DNA from: Mycteria americana
Taxonomy: Eukaryota > Chordata > Aves > Ciconiiformes > Ciconiidae
DNA: 64,000 nt
Assembly (NCBI RefSeq): GCF_035582795.1
Contig: NC_134366.1
Location: forward strand, 137,044,756-137,108,755
Direction: 5' to 3'
The notes under the pieces were generated by a model. The model saw only the letters and a list, made by a program, of their open reading frames with translations. It had not been told where the DNA came from and did no database searches. Each line of letters starts with the position of its first letter. The first letter of the stretch is position 1. Below are positions 9,013 to 22,900 of this stretch, piece after piece. A program made the translations under genes and the position numbers.

Positions 9013-12000
9013 AGTCTTCAACCCAGCTACTTGACTTGGTCTAGATTCAATGTCACAGCACCACTCATTCAGCACCCAAGGTGATCGTGCTTGCATCAGC
9101 CCTGTGGGGGTTGAGCTTCCTCCCCATGTTTGGAGAGATTCCTGATGAAGAACATAAGGATACTCACCAGATACTCTTTTAAATTAAAATAGTTCTCCAT
9201 ATGGACAGCACATTATTATCTGCATCTGCTCCATGTCTCGGTACTGAAGATCCCAGCTCGTCATTCGTACTTGAGTCATGTCACAGTCAGTTCAGTGAAG
9301 CTGCAGTTCAGAGCAATTTCAACTTGCTGTGTGCCTTCAGAGTCACTTAGTCTTTTTTTTTCTTTTTTTAAACTTCTTAGTATCAAAGTTTCTGAAGCGC
9401 AATATTCTATTCATGGCTGTTGAAAATTATCTGCTTTTGCTGGAATTCTCTCTAAATGCTCCTTACAACATTTTCCTGAGATGCTAAGTCTTACAGGATC
9501 AACCACTTCACCCAGAAGAGACAGCAAGCTCTGTGCACTTTGACTCAATCTATTTATACAGCCTTTCGGAGAGGGGAAAAACTGCTAATACCTCTAACTC
9601 AGCCTGTTAACCATGACACAGAAGAATTGTATGTACTTTGTGACTCCATGAATTTTGCTTTACTATATTGACAGGTCTACATTATTCATGCTAGCGTAGG
9701 GAGGGTGGAAATGTAAGGTTTAAAGACTACCATATCACAAAAATATCAAAATAATTGAGTATATCTGGATGGGATTAGAATTTATACTAGTGCATTAACC
9801 TCCATGACAATTGTGCACAAAAAACATCCTCTTGCACATTCCCAAAGCAGCCTATATCGGCTTCTCAAGGAGGCTGTACGACTACTCAAAGAATTCTGAG
9901 GTGGCCTTTGGATCAAGCCTTGGACTGAAAAAAACGACCACAGTTCCCAAGTTCAGGAGATCAATAAAGCATCTCCAGGGATATAGCCTTGCCAGGGACC
10001 TACACTAGGATCTGCTCAGGCACGTACACGAAGAACAAGTTACTTACTGTAGAACGATTGTAGTTCTCATCCCTGAGATTATATTTCAGATCTCATGAGC
10101 TGCTCTGCATCCCTTCTTCTGGCAATCCTCAGCTGTCATTGGCTTGAGAAGAAACTGAGGTCATGCTGAGCTCACGCTGTCTCTTGCACAGAGTGTGAGG
10201 AAATGGTGTCAGTGCACAGCTCTGATGGACGCTGTCACTTATAAACCAAGTCCTAAGCCTCACTTATGCAAGTACAGTGGCAGCTACACTGATAGTACTC
10301 TTTTGGAGAGACAAGTTTCTGGTTGGCAACCACTTCACCTATGGTTTCAATGGCATGGGTATTAACTTATATGAGGCACTAGATAGGCAAACAGATTACT
10401 TTTTATGGGTTAAAAGTGGAACAGCCTTGAATCAATCAAAGGGGGAAAAAAAACATTCCTAAATTTACACTAAGACGTTACCTATGATCTCGCTATCAAC
10501 TCTCCCAATAAAGAATAATGATACTGCTGCAAGATTAGATTATAATATTAATCTCAATTAACAAGCTTTACTAATTTCTCAAATGCCACTTGTTTATTTT
10601 GGAAATCACAGAGGAATAATTTTACTAGTTCTGGTCAGGCATGCAAATGGTTTAAAAAAAGGATTTACTCCTTTCATAAACGTACATACAACTTTGGAGA
10701 CTGAGGAGATAGTTTGGAAGCCACCTGTTAATCAGGTATTAGCATTACACATTTTCCCACGCTCTTCTGGAATTATGTCCTAGAAAGTCATCACTACAGA
10801 TGCAAGAGAAGTCAACTTAATCCTTAGATTTTGCCAATGCCAGGAGTAAACAATTAGTTCTAACGCAAGGGCTTTGTAAAGCAGTCGGAGCCAGGCTGGG
10901 CCAACCAAACCGTCAGGTGGGTAAATGGTAGTCAGGCAGCAGTAAGTGTCCCAGCAGCAGCCTGAGATGGATTCAAGCAAACAGCGTCAGTTCGATAGTG
11001 TCCTGGTGATAAATGGAAAGCACTGGCTTGACTTTCTACCCGCAAAATAAAAAACACTTTATAAAAAGAATAGTGTTCCGATCCCCTACTTTCCAAACTA
11101 GCAACAAGACTCTCTCCTTCCCACTCCTAACACTGATTACAATAACAGGAGTCACGGAGACAAATTTTCCAGTATCACAAACAGCAATCCCAGAGATGCT
11201 GGCCTCTGCTGCTTGCACAACTGCAGTTTACCTCTTTTTTCAAGGCAGTGTTGCTCCCACACCCCGCAGAATTCCAGCAGGAGGAGAGGAGAGAGAGCAG
11301 AGAGTGCTTACAGATGCGAAAGACTGCACACCTCCATCCTGGCTCCACTTCTGCAGTCAGCAATGAGTGTCCATGAAAAGTCCTTAGTTATTGCAAATGT
11401 ATGTTCTGAGTTTGTGCAAGGATGCAAGTTTATGAGAGTTTCAAAACCCTCTGGGTTAGGGTTGGAAAGATCCAAAACATTAAATTAAAAAAGATGACTT
11501 TCAGAGTAGACAACAGATAGCTGGGGATTTTGGGGCTGCTGGCTTACTAGAGACCTGAGATAGTTCAAAGTTTCCAAACTAAGAAAGGACTGGGGTAGCT
11601 CAGCTGACTTTAAATTCAGCGAAGAAAACAAAAAAATATGTTAGTGAATACGGCAGGGTAGATAAGAAGTTAAGGTTACGAGAAACAGAGGGAGCAAAGA
11701 AATAAATACTGGTATTTAGTTTCTTCCATTGTACCATGCCTTGAATTTTCTTATTTTGAAAGCAAAAGGAAGCAGGTACTCTTGACCCTTATTTCCTGCA
11801 TCCCTCCTGCTGTCTGCAAAACTAATTGCTATTTCCAGCATCTGTCTTTGGAAGCCAGGAAGGATCTTATTTTAAGAAAGACATAGTGGAGGAAAAAGTA
11901 GTATGCTTGTATATGCAATGCTTAGATGTAGGGCTTGGGTATGTACCGAGCAACACTTGAGCAGATTTGAACATACAAATAGTTAGAAATAGGAGTTATT

Positions 12001-15000
12001 TAATTCCCTGCAATTTTAAGTTAAGCCCTTGCCTTTTCTGTGTGTTTTGGCTTTTTTCTTGCTGCCACAAACCCTACACCATCATGTGGCAACAAGTGGT
12101 GAGGTCTCACCCCTTCTCTCCCACTGGGTGGAAAAGTATGTATTTGGCAGCTTTTGCTCCTAGGAGAAAAGAAAGGTGAATGTGGGAAATCCCCAGATTT
12201 AGAGTGAGCCACTGCAGTTTCTAAAGCTCATCACCCTGGAGGTGGAACAACATAAAACATGGTTGACCTACAGAACTACTAGGTGATTTTTAGAATCGTT
12301 GATAAATGCTCGTGTATCTTCTTCCCTCTCCTGAATATGCCCACAAGTCCTCCACTCTCTTAGGAATCTCCCTTCATTCCTTTCTGTCCCATACATACGG
12401 ATCTTGGAGGAAGTCAAACAAGGTTTTCATAGAAATGAAAATAGGTCTAATTTGTGTGAAATTGCATCATTTATCTATTGCCTCTTACTGTCTCTTAGAG
12501 CAGCAGTATAAACAGAGGACAATAAGCTTACAAAAGCATCCATGGTAAAAATGATGCAGTATACAAGTACAAATGGCAGATGAAAAGCAAACAGGAAAGC
12601 TAGCCCAGCATCAGAATAGACCTCTTCAGGATTTGAGAGTCTGCACAAATGCATGTGGGAAAGAAGAGAGAGGTTAGGATTAGGAGGTAGCATCTGGCAA
12701 GTATCTGTCTACATTTATACAACAATGTGACAATCTGAAAGAAGCTTCATTTTAAAGAAAATCTTATATACTGAGTTGACAAAATAGCCTATAAAAATCA
12801 AGTTTTCTTATTCTGAAAGAAGTTGCTTGAACCATGCCTTAAAGGTTTGTAAGAAATGACTGTGCATTTCACACAGCCAGGCTCCACAGACTATTGGCTA
12901 ATAAGAACCATAGCACCTTCTAAACCTTCTTCTAATTTCTGGTAACTTCCTTCTACCTGCCATCTTTCTTTTAATTTTTTACTTGTTGAATACAAGTTTC
13001 CAAACAGCACTGACCGAGTCCAGATCTACAGGATCACTTCAGAAGTGAAATTAGATTTGCTACCAGCAAGACAAGAAAACAAAATTAGGTAGTCATTTAA
13101 AAAAACAGAGGTGGATAAAGTCCAAATACAAGTCTGTGCAGCAGTCTCTTAATCATCAAATCAATGCCTTTCATTAACAGAACAGAGAATAATAGTCTTT
13201 TCTGAAGCTTCTTAAAGTGCCTGCAAGTTACTGCAACAGAGATCGTGCTTACACTGAAGCCTAATGCCTTTGATGGTATTAATAAATGTTCAGAATCACC
13301 CAGCATACATCAATTTAAGTAATTCAAATCAGAATAACCCATTTCAAATCAGTTGTGGCAACCAGGTTTCTGTAATGTCAGCTTGGTCATCAAGTCTAGC
13401 ATGGATCCAAACACTATTACTTTATCTATCATTAACTCAAAACATCACAGATCAGTAGAAGCCAACATATATCAAAGCCTCAATAAAATAAACTCCACAT
13501 CAAGCAAAGTGACACAGTTTCTATTAACTTTTGCAGTGAATATACATGTTTGAATTGACTCTTCGCAATACTAAAACCACCCTCCACAACTCACTACGCA
13601 TGCTGATGAACATCCAAGGTTCACTCTCACCCTGATCCTAGGGAGAAAATTACGTTGTGAGGGGTCTTGTTCTGGCAGGAAGCTGGGGTTTTGCAGGGAT
13701 GTTAGAACAGATTTGTTATGGACATACCTAAGGGGGAAAAAAACAAAACAAAACAAAAAGCCAACAAACCCAACAACTCCAATCTAAAAAATATTTAGTC
13801 ATATATTAAGGCTGTACAATTAATAGCAGAAGAAAAATGAAAACACTTCAAAAGCACTCTTAACTTGGTTGCTTCATACATTCAGTACTGGTTTTGGCTC
13901 AGATTATACACACTGCATTAATAAAGATGAGTAAATTTCTAGCTTGGCATTAAGCATTTAAGCCTTTGAAATACAAATCTTCCAAAGGATAATTTTCATT
14001 TCTTCATGATATAACATGCAATCAAAATTAACTCCATATATTTACACCTATCATTTTAAAGAATGCTTTAATGCTAGCACACTTTGAATTAAAGCCTTTC
14101 AATAAATACAGGAAGAAGTAACACAGAGTTTTGCAGATGGGTTTTATGACTTCTTTTTAGGCCTAAAAGTTATGATTACAGTCAATTTTTGAAATAAAGT
14201 ACCACATGTAGCTGGTGGAAAAAGCACAGAGATTATTTAAGTAGTTGTCAATATGTTCATCTTTGAGTATTGCCAAATTTTCAAAAGCCTAGGTCTTCCA
14301 AATTATACTATTCATACTTGCATATTACATGCATGCATTAAAATTTTGCTTTGAAATACATTTTGGCCAGCGTTTCAAACCACAGATTGCAAGATATCTT
14401 AAATGTCATGTATGACTTGGTCAGCATTTTTCTACACCTTCTTCATGGTAACAACTTTGAAAAAAGATTCAGATCTCAGATTTTGGTCTCAAATGTATAA
14501 AAACCTGCTTTAAAAATCTCTCAAATTCAAAGGTCCTATGTGTTTAAGGAAATACTCAGAACAGGTATGAGGTCAAAATAACTTTTCCATAAAGAGTTTT
14601 TCTTTCAAAAAAGTTTCTTTTAAACAGAAACGTAACTAAAGCAAAATGGATGACATCAGAGTTTACTTTTCTAATATTCGTACCAGTTTTTCAACTTCTG
14701 TACTAGGATTCATGTATGCAAGTATAATGCAGAAGATAATGTAATTACAACTCATTCATTTTGTAGCCAAATCAGTGTTAAACAGGCTAATGTGTGAAAG
14801 CTAGATAAAAGTTGCACCTTATAAAACCAAAGCAGATGTTTTAACTTATAGTTTTAATATAGCAATCAAAGAAAATTCCAAATACTGTACAGTGAAGTGT
14901 AGTATAGTACACTATATACTGTTATAATACACTATTGTTACATTACAGATTAAAAAAATCAAATATAATTAGTACAGCAATCACAAATAGAACAAACCAA

Positions 15001-15240
15001 ACTGTGCTGGATAACAGCCAGTACTGTGAAGATGGTATAGTTTCTATGCTAATTTATTTTTAATTCAACATGTAAAGCACTTACTGTTTAAAAAGATTTG
15101 TTTTCTAAATATATACACTATTTTAATTCTTATTTATACATTTTAAATAGCATTCCCTCCTAAAAGTGCACTCTTTCACTTCTTGGCAATAATCCTCATT
15201 AAACGTAAAATAACTCTGAAAATACCACTCTTGTTTCAAC
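9013..15240. other. Intergenic stretch without recognised gene
   Basis: No coding exon was recognised. Contents are AT-rich unique-looking DNA, a possible old dispersed repeat at about 10030-10240, and a CAAAA-type low-complexity run near 13738-13762. The part nearest 15.2 kb may lie beyond the VCPIP1 polyadenylation site. Confidence 0.5.
10030..10240. repeat. Possible old dispersed repeat, family unknown
   Basis: The start (aacaagttacttactgtagaac, followed by a ttctcat-type motif) and the later gagaagaaactgaggtcatg part recall an interspersed family common in turtle and crocodile genomes whose end reads like agttacttacc. This rests on memory of the pattern only; no terminal repeats or target-site duplications could be confirmed. 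Confidence 0.25.
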
Positions 15241-15242
15241 CT

Positions 15243-15248
15243 TTTATT
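15243..15248 (-). promoter_or_regulatory. VCPIP1: Candidate polyadenylation signal for VCPIP1
   Basis: The minus strand reads GCAATAAAAGG, a perfect AATAAA in a favourable context, followed within 30 nt by a GT/T-rich stretch (GAGTGGTATTTT). It is one of several AATAAA words downstream of the stop and is preferred for its downstream element. Confidence 0.4.
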
Positions 15249-18200
15249 GCTCAACCGCAGGCATAAGGGCTCAGAGGGAATCCTGCATTCTAAAGATCTT
15301 AAGCAACTTCTTCAATTTTAAGAAGCTAAACTGATATCCACAAGCAAAACAAAGAAACCACTTACTGTTGTGGTTTTTTTTTTTTTTTTTTTAACAGAAT
15401 TATCAACTTCATATTATTATTATTTCACAAAAGCATGTAGATTCTGCTATTTGAAAATGGGAGCCAAACAAATGAAGAGATAACAGTGGCATCTTCTTAA
15501 ATCATTCATTTTTCATACATTTCAGATTGAGCATCGCTCTCCCAATTGTAAGCATACTATGAATTTTATTAGCTGGCATTTTCAGCGCATTGAAAAAGTA
15601 GCAAGCAACTCTGCTAACCTTGTGACAGTGACAATAGATTCTACTTTTTGAAAGACTGTAAATGAAGCATTTTGGTCTTTAAAGTATGCCTGTTGTATCC
15701 CGAATATATTTATGTGATTTCATTTGAAAAGCTATTTATTTTCCCTCACTGAAATGCAAACAATTACAAACAGCAGTATCAAGAAGTCAACCTTACTAAG
15801 CAGCCAGCCATTTGAAGTAGTAAAAATCTTGCATTTGCCTGGAAAACTGATCTGTTCTCCTGAGGTTTCCCATATGCTCATCAGCAATCTAGTTAATTCT
15901 CCCTTTTTTTTTTTTTTTTTGTACTGGGCCTGTATTTTCAGTAATCATCTCCCATTTAGGTTATACATACTAAGCCATAGTAAAATTTATGATTTTCAAA
16001 TAATTTAAGTCGTCTTTGCCATGAGACACTGTGTAGAAGGTGGTTGGCCCTTAGACAAGAAAGTAATCAAGGCAGTTACTCAAATAATTTAGAACCACAG
16101 CCTAAGTCCAGAGGCAATTCAGTAGTAAGAAGTTGGGGGTTGTTGAGAAAGGGACACTCTTTATGCCATTTGAGAAGTCCTATTGAAAGGGCTTCACATC
16201 CACAATGAGTCAATGTCTTCCCTGCCCTTGTACCCCACCACCATTTTCCTGACTCTAACAGGGAAATCCAATAAGCACACGGGTGCTCCTACGACAGGCA
16301 CACAGATTTGCCTCAACTTACATTTGCACCCACTGCTAGCAATCAAATGAAACATCTGTTCAAACTTACACTTCAGTGTTCTTTATTTCACTTCTCCTGT
16401 ACAGTTACACATCTCACCGGCATGTAGATGTTTAGCTTCACCTGAGAGTATCAAAAGCCGTCTTTCTCAAAACCACTGATATTTAAATGCATGAGAAAGC
16501 TACCTGAAATAAGAACACTGCAAAGAAATATGCACAATCCTGCTTTACACCAGAGGAATTCACATCAGTGGATCTTGTGATTTTGACACCATTTTACCAT
16601 TCCTTTTTGAGACCATTTTGTTTTAGGAACTGGAGAGTTCTGATCTACATGACTTGAGTGGACCCGAGATGACACTAAGGGTGAGTCAAACAGAGCTATT
16701 ATCTGTGTCTTTTTCAATTTAGATAAGGAGGAAAATGTCAAATTACTGATGAAATGGGAAGTGTGCCAAAATTAAACCAAGCCTTCCTCTTGACACAGTA
16801 AAAGGCACACAAACTTCTGTGGTCGTACCAGAAAGGCATGAAAGAAGTAAGCAACTTCTCTTGAAATAAGGATGATGTGCAATAAATATTTCAATTTATT
16901 TCAAACTTAAAATTCTCTCATATACACTGCCCATATTTTTTTCAGCCAAGGAAGACTTTTTCTAAAGAAAAGGTTAAAAATGTCTAAGTGATAGTTAACT
17001 TGTCTAAAATGGAAGAGATCCAGGAGATTCCTGCCCCTCAGCCTCTCCTGACTTAAACTCCTTCCCAGGAACATGCCACTGCTATATGTTTCTAAACCTC
17101 ACACTGTGACAAAGCACAAGCCTCTACTCAACATTTTCTATACAGAAGTAGCCTTCAGACAGCTAGACTGATTCGTGGGAGACAATGTTTTCAGAAGTCA
17201 TGGCAAGCTTCCAGCTGCTGCATGTGCATCCTGTTTCTCATTGAATAAGCCCTGCCAGTTAATCAGTGCATCAGCAAGGTCAGTTCTGGTGAGCCAAATT
17301 ACTTCATACATTCCAAGCTTCCAAATTGCTAACTTACAGGTTAGCAATTTGAGATCTTAAAATTTTTCATTTATTTGTGAAGAGGTGATTCTTATTTTTT
17401 ACCTATAAGTAGTGTACTAAATCATAAAATATTTATTCCCTCTACATAAGAAGTTAACCAACAGAGGCATTTTAATTTACTTTGACAAAATGGGGGCTAT
17501 TCTTTAAGTGACTTGCTTCAGTTAATTTTTACATACAAAAATAAATCCTTCCTCATGGGACATTTTATCATACTAATGCTTAGAACTGTTTAAGTGATTA
17601 GAAATGTAAAAAGTGAGGAGACTTTTCTGAATACAAACATATACAATACAAACAACATTTGTGAACTGGTAAAAACCCACATGTGCACAAACACAGACTT
17701 CAATATTTAAATGCTCTTAATTCCTTTGAAGCTGTATTAACATCTTTCATCCATTCAATGTAATTTTACCATTAGAGGAAGCAACAATAGTGCACTTAAA
17801 TATGACTATGAAGATAGGAAGCAAAAGTGCAGTATCAGATACACATTCCATCCTTAGGGAGCAAGCACAATGGCTGCTTCTCAAGAACTAGCACTGCAAG
17901 TCTGATGAACACGCTACTTAAGTGGATACCAGCTATATTACCACTGATGCAGGGAAATCTGCATCACAAACTGAAGTGAGGCTAATAGAGGTGGGCAGTC
18001 TTTATAGACACTGAAACAGCATGTATTCCTTGTTTCCATGGAGTAAACAGTGAGCTTCCAAAAGCTCAATTATCACTGAACACTTTAGGATAAGGTATGT
18101 TAGAGAGTCATTTCCTTCCAATAAATTGTTAATTTGCTCTGAAGAGGACAGCCGTTATTTAATTTTTGCCATTACTAACCAATGCTAGTAATCAAAGTCT

Positions 18201-19083
18201 TTTAAAAGAAATGGATTTGCCATTGAACATTTGTTGTTTCTGGCAATCGCCAACTCCTTCTCTCCTGTAGTTGTATTAAAAGTTGTACAACATCTGACCA
18301 GCTCGGTATTTGGGAGAAAATAAAAACATGCTATCACTTACTAACAGAGCACCAAAATGGTTGTGTTGGCTCAGACAGCCATGCATAACCACACCACATT
18401 CACTTTATCTTCATCATACACTAAGTAGCCTTTTTTCTAACTTGCTTAAACTGACAATATGCAGAAATTAGAGAGTTTATTAGTTACACTTATTCCAAGA
18501 TTTCTGACAAGCGTATACAGCTGTATGAATGAAAAAGTTTTTAAATTGGAGGAAGTGCCAGCACAATGTAATTAAAGTACTGTATATGCTGCATTATCAA
18601 ATTTAGCATAAGTTTAGTTTCAGTTGTTTTTTGAAATGTATGTGTAATTCATGTTTATAGTGTATTTTTGAGTGGATTTAAGTACCTGGGACAGGATTAA
18701 CTTTGTCATGTTTCTAGTTTTGCCTGTTCTAGCCTTTCCAGTAACCTTAAACTAGCATGGTAAGAACCTTGCATGGGCTTAAATTTTAAGACTTTTAAGG
18801 AATTAAAAATTACAAAGAATTTTCAAGAACCCACATTTACAGCAGATATTCATCTCAGTGCATTTCCTAATAACTAATTTACAGGTAACAGAGCCAGCCT
18901 GGGCAGCAGTATGGTAATATTGAAAGCTATTGCCAATCACACACTTGCTTATCATGCACTGAATAAGATGATATAATCTTTGACATACATACAAGATTTA
19001 ATAACTAATCACTTTGTGTGGCCCAGCCAATAAACATTACATTTGAACAGTAATTTCTTCTACCCTTATTAGATTTTAACCTA
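15243..19083 (-). other. VCPIP1: Probable VCPIP1 3' untranslated region
   Basis: The 3.8 kb after the VCPIP1 stop codon is uniformly AT-rich, contains no CR1 and no competing exon, and ends at a good polyadenylation signal at 15243. Earlier AATAAA words on the minus strand (18476-18481 and 16382-16387, among others) could give shorter forms, and another at 15053-15058 a slightly longer one. T-runs of 19 and 17 bases lie at 15374-15392 and 15904-15920. The UTR end is an inference. Confidence 0.5.
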
Positions 19084-19955
19084 TCAAGAGTGATCCATTG
19101 GCTCAGTTGCATTAGTGATTCCTGCATCTTGGCTATCCATCTCCTCAAGCTCCTCAACAGAATTTCCCTTTTGTGCTTTAGACCTTGCAGGGAATGTTGT
19201 TCCCACAGAATTCACCATGTTACCATCAGCTGATTCAGTATTCAAGTGTTCAGTACCACCTGGTGCAGAAAACGATTCGGGTAAGCCAGCCTGAAAGCTC
19301 CCAGTTTTAGCAGTTGAACTCACTGCCTCTACTTTTCTTTGAGATAGATCAACTGATGCTGACTGCTCTGTATTCTGATCCCGCAAATGTCTATCCATTG
19401 AAGCCTGAATAGAAGAGACCATTTCCTGCAACTTTTTTCTCTGTGCCTCAATCAAAGTGGGGTCAAGCTGCCTGCTGTCTCTCATTGTCACAACTCCCGG
19501 AGCAATTCGGATAAGCTCACTGTTACCAGAAGCAGCTGTGAATACAGAAGGCTCAATTTTAGCAGAAGGACTGAAGTCCGTTTCTGTGCTATGCTTTCTT
19601 AAAAGTGGTGTTTCCCTGGCTCTTTGATCATGTTGTTGACTACTAGATGCAGTTCCTAGGGAATGGCCCTTTCCTTGAAATGCAGTTATGTTATGTAGCT
19701 GTTCAGATTTCTTTTTCACTACTCCACCACTACCCAGCTTCAGCATTCCATGAGAAGGACTTGCTTCCCTGCTTCTTGAAGTAGCTTCTGCTCGCACTTG
19801 ACTTAAGGCCTCTTTAACCAACTCTTCAACATCAGGACCAATAGGAAAGTGCCCAGCAGCATCCACACACAGCTCTAATCTGTCTTCTGCTGCATTGTAC
19901 ACAAAGTTTTTACCAGGCAGATGTGGAAAAGTACAGTGCTTGCCATCAGCCAAAC
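19084..19955 (-). CDS. VCPIP1: VCPIP1 coding exon 3 (C-terminus and stop)
   Basis: The acceptor is TCTTTATAG|GTTTGGC. The exon finishes codon 932 and encodes residues 933-1221, from LADGKHCTFPHLPGK through a basic helical stretch (EAQRKKLQEMVSSIQ) to NSVEELEEMDSQD and the terminal MDHS. The stop TGA is the complement of 19084-19086. Confidence 0.97.
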
Positions 19956-22900
19956 CTATAAAGACAGAAAAAGTTATTTGAAGTGCTAACATATTTTAAG
20001 GCATGCTCTGAATACACAGTAATTATTGTATTTAAACTTACTGCATCAAGTATGTAAAAACAAACACACTGAGACTTACTACTGTGGGAGAAAAACAATT
20101 TAGGCTTGTATGCCATATGATAGCAATCACAGTATACCCCTAAGATGCTGCTGCCTTCTATGATGATTCTAATGAAGAGACAGGACTGTAGTATTACTAG
20201 GTAAAATAACCACCTTGCTGGGACTTACAGTTCTAATACAACAGAAGTTGAAGAAATAGTATATGCTTGCAGTAACAAAAAGCAAGCCAAATCCCATCAC
20301 TACCACCACCACCCCCTGCCCCAAAACCACCCAAAACCAAACAAACAATCAAAAAAACCCCCCAGAAAACTGTCAAGGAGCACATTTCAAATCACTGCCT
20401 ATCTGGAGAAGTACTATTTAAGACCACTTCCATACTAGTTAGAATTGTAGTAGGATTTCAGGGTGTACAACTGCTGCTAAGTCTGAGGAATTTCAAATTT
20501 GCTATTTGCCGCCTTCTCAAAGTGGAAGTGTTGCTAGATAAACTGAAGTGTTTCAAGTTTACGATGTTTAGTAGTCCTGGAGATTATAACTATTAACCTT
20601 TACAAAACAAACATGAGGGATAATATTCATTGTCCCACTTACAATTTGACTGATCTGCTAAAATTGAGAGTTCACTAGACAAATTTAAGTTCTGAAGCTG
20701 CTCTGTGTCAAAAATGGGCAACATTTGGTTTTCCAGTTTATCATCCTAAAATACAAAATAACTCTTTCAACTCTGCCCCATATAGGTTGTGGTAAAAGCA
20801 GTGAGGTATCACTTTAGTGACGATGGCTTTCTGTGAGTTAAAAGCTCTCTGCAGATGAAAACTTGGCTGCAACAACTCTCTTCAGTTCTATCAGCTATGC
20901 AAGAGAGCTACAATAAAAAAAACCACTATTTAAAAAGTACCAGGAATAGGTAAATTAATTGGATTTTTCTTCATATTCTCTTACAATTCTTGAAGAAAAA
21001 CACTTGAAATTATGCAGAAGGGAAGAGACACAACAAGCAAATCCTATTTCTGCGTTATCAAATACAATGGAGTTAAAACAAGTATTCTGGGCATCAATGA
21101 AAAAGGTCACTCAAATAATTTGAAATGTTATTAAACTGTTTTTATGCTGATGAATCAACTGACCAATCTCACTCATCCTCCACAGCTTCTGATTCACACA
21201 CTTTTACAGTTGCAGAGCATCTATACCCGAGATTTTATTCCAAGAACTTCAAACACATAGCTTCTTTCTTTACATATCCATGGGAACCAATAAGCAAACA
21301 GCCAAAACACGCACGGAACAAAATTTAACCCCAAACACCTATCCCTCTAATGTAGCCTGAAGAATGTATTGTAACTACATAATTTACCAGCGCAACCTTC
21401 ATTTGCAAAAGAGAGAGCTGTAACAGCTCCTATGATAGACCAAAACTACCTCTGAAATTGCAATCCTGAAATCTCAAAATAAGATCTTAAAAAAGATCTA
21501 CTAAATCAAATTTCAATTGATTAGTACCTATTTCATGTGTAGTACCTACACATGACAGAAAGCTTTGTTCCAAATGTCCAGTATAATAGTTGCATTATTA
21601 CATCAACTAAAACATTACAAATAGGTAAGGAGCTTCTTTAAGTGAAAAATAGTTAGATTGTTGCACACTGTAATTGTTTAATCTGGAAATTTAGTAGTTC
21701 ATAAAACGTTAAAATCATACAAGTATGTTAATGCTGAAATAGTAATTCTACGTACCAAGGTAGTGTACCTGCACACACAGAAATGCAATAATGTTCAAAT
21801 ATAGAAGAGCATTTCCCACAGCCTTAGTTCTTACATTGTCAGTTGGCAAAAATGACTTTTAAGTCAGGCGTTTTCTGTGAGTTAATGACCAGCTGGGTTA
21901 AAATCCCTTGGATTCATTTCAGGTTCTCAACTCTGGCTAGTCATTAATCAGTCCAAAATGTCCTTTCCATCAGGCACTGTTTAAGCTAATTCACTTGCCA
22001 CAAACAATACACCAGTCTTTACTGTACAAGCATAGTAAAAGAAAGAAAACTAAAAGGAAACAGATCTGCTATAAGACACTTGCATGCTAATTCTATTACC
22101 CAGGCTAATAATTCAGTGAGAGGTAGCGGGCATTGAGTATACCACGCATTTTAATTACTGCAAACAGAACAGAAATTACATGGTAAAATACCTGTTTCCA
22201 GAAATAATCAAGATTAAGTTAAGGTTGATAAAACTGCCTAAGAAGAAATCAAACAGTAAGAAAGCAGCAAAGGAATCATTATTATAGAAGAAACCACCAG
22301 AGCTAAACTATGAATGCAAAGACTTCCATAAGAAAATAAACTTTAAATGAGAGAAAATAACTGACTAGTACTTTCTTCTCTAAAGAAACAGATGTTATTC
22401 TTTGTAGGCAGTATTTGTAAAGCTGTCTAAAAATCAAATATACTCTAACTACTTGCTTGGTTATTCTGCACATAGTCCAAGATGTGACATTTATCAATGC
22501 AAGAAGGGGATGGATAGCTTTGCTTTTGAACAACAATCTTAGGAATATGAAAGACAGATTTAACCAACCATTTAAATTTAAAACATGCAGTACCCCTGTA
22601 TAAAATATCTACTAAGAAGCACACTAGAAAAATGAACTGCTTATCCAGTAAGTGTTTTAAAGTATAACAGGAATGGGTCCTATGATCTTCTCTTTGTTTG
22701 ATCTTTCGGGGGGGGGGGGAACCAACACCAATCAATTGACTTATTGAAGTTGTTTGTACAGTTCAGGAAGTTTAAATGGAGATGTATGGTTGTAGACAAA
22801 ATTTCAGAAAGGAAGAGATTTAAGTTGAATGAACTAGTCTTAGTCAGATTCCCCAGTCTTAGGCTCTCTGAGGAAGCATAAGGAGTTCTACAATATTATG

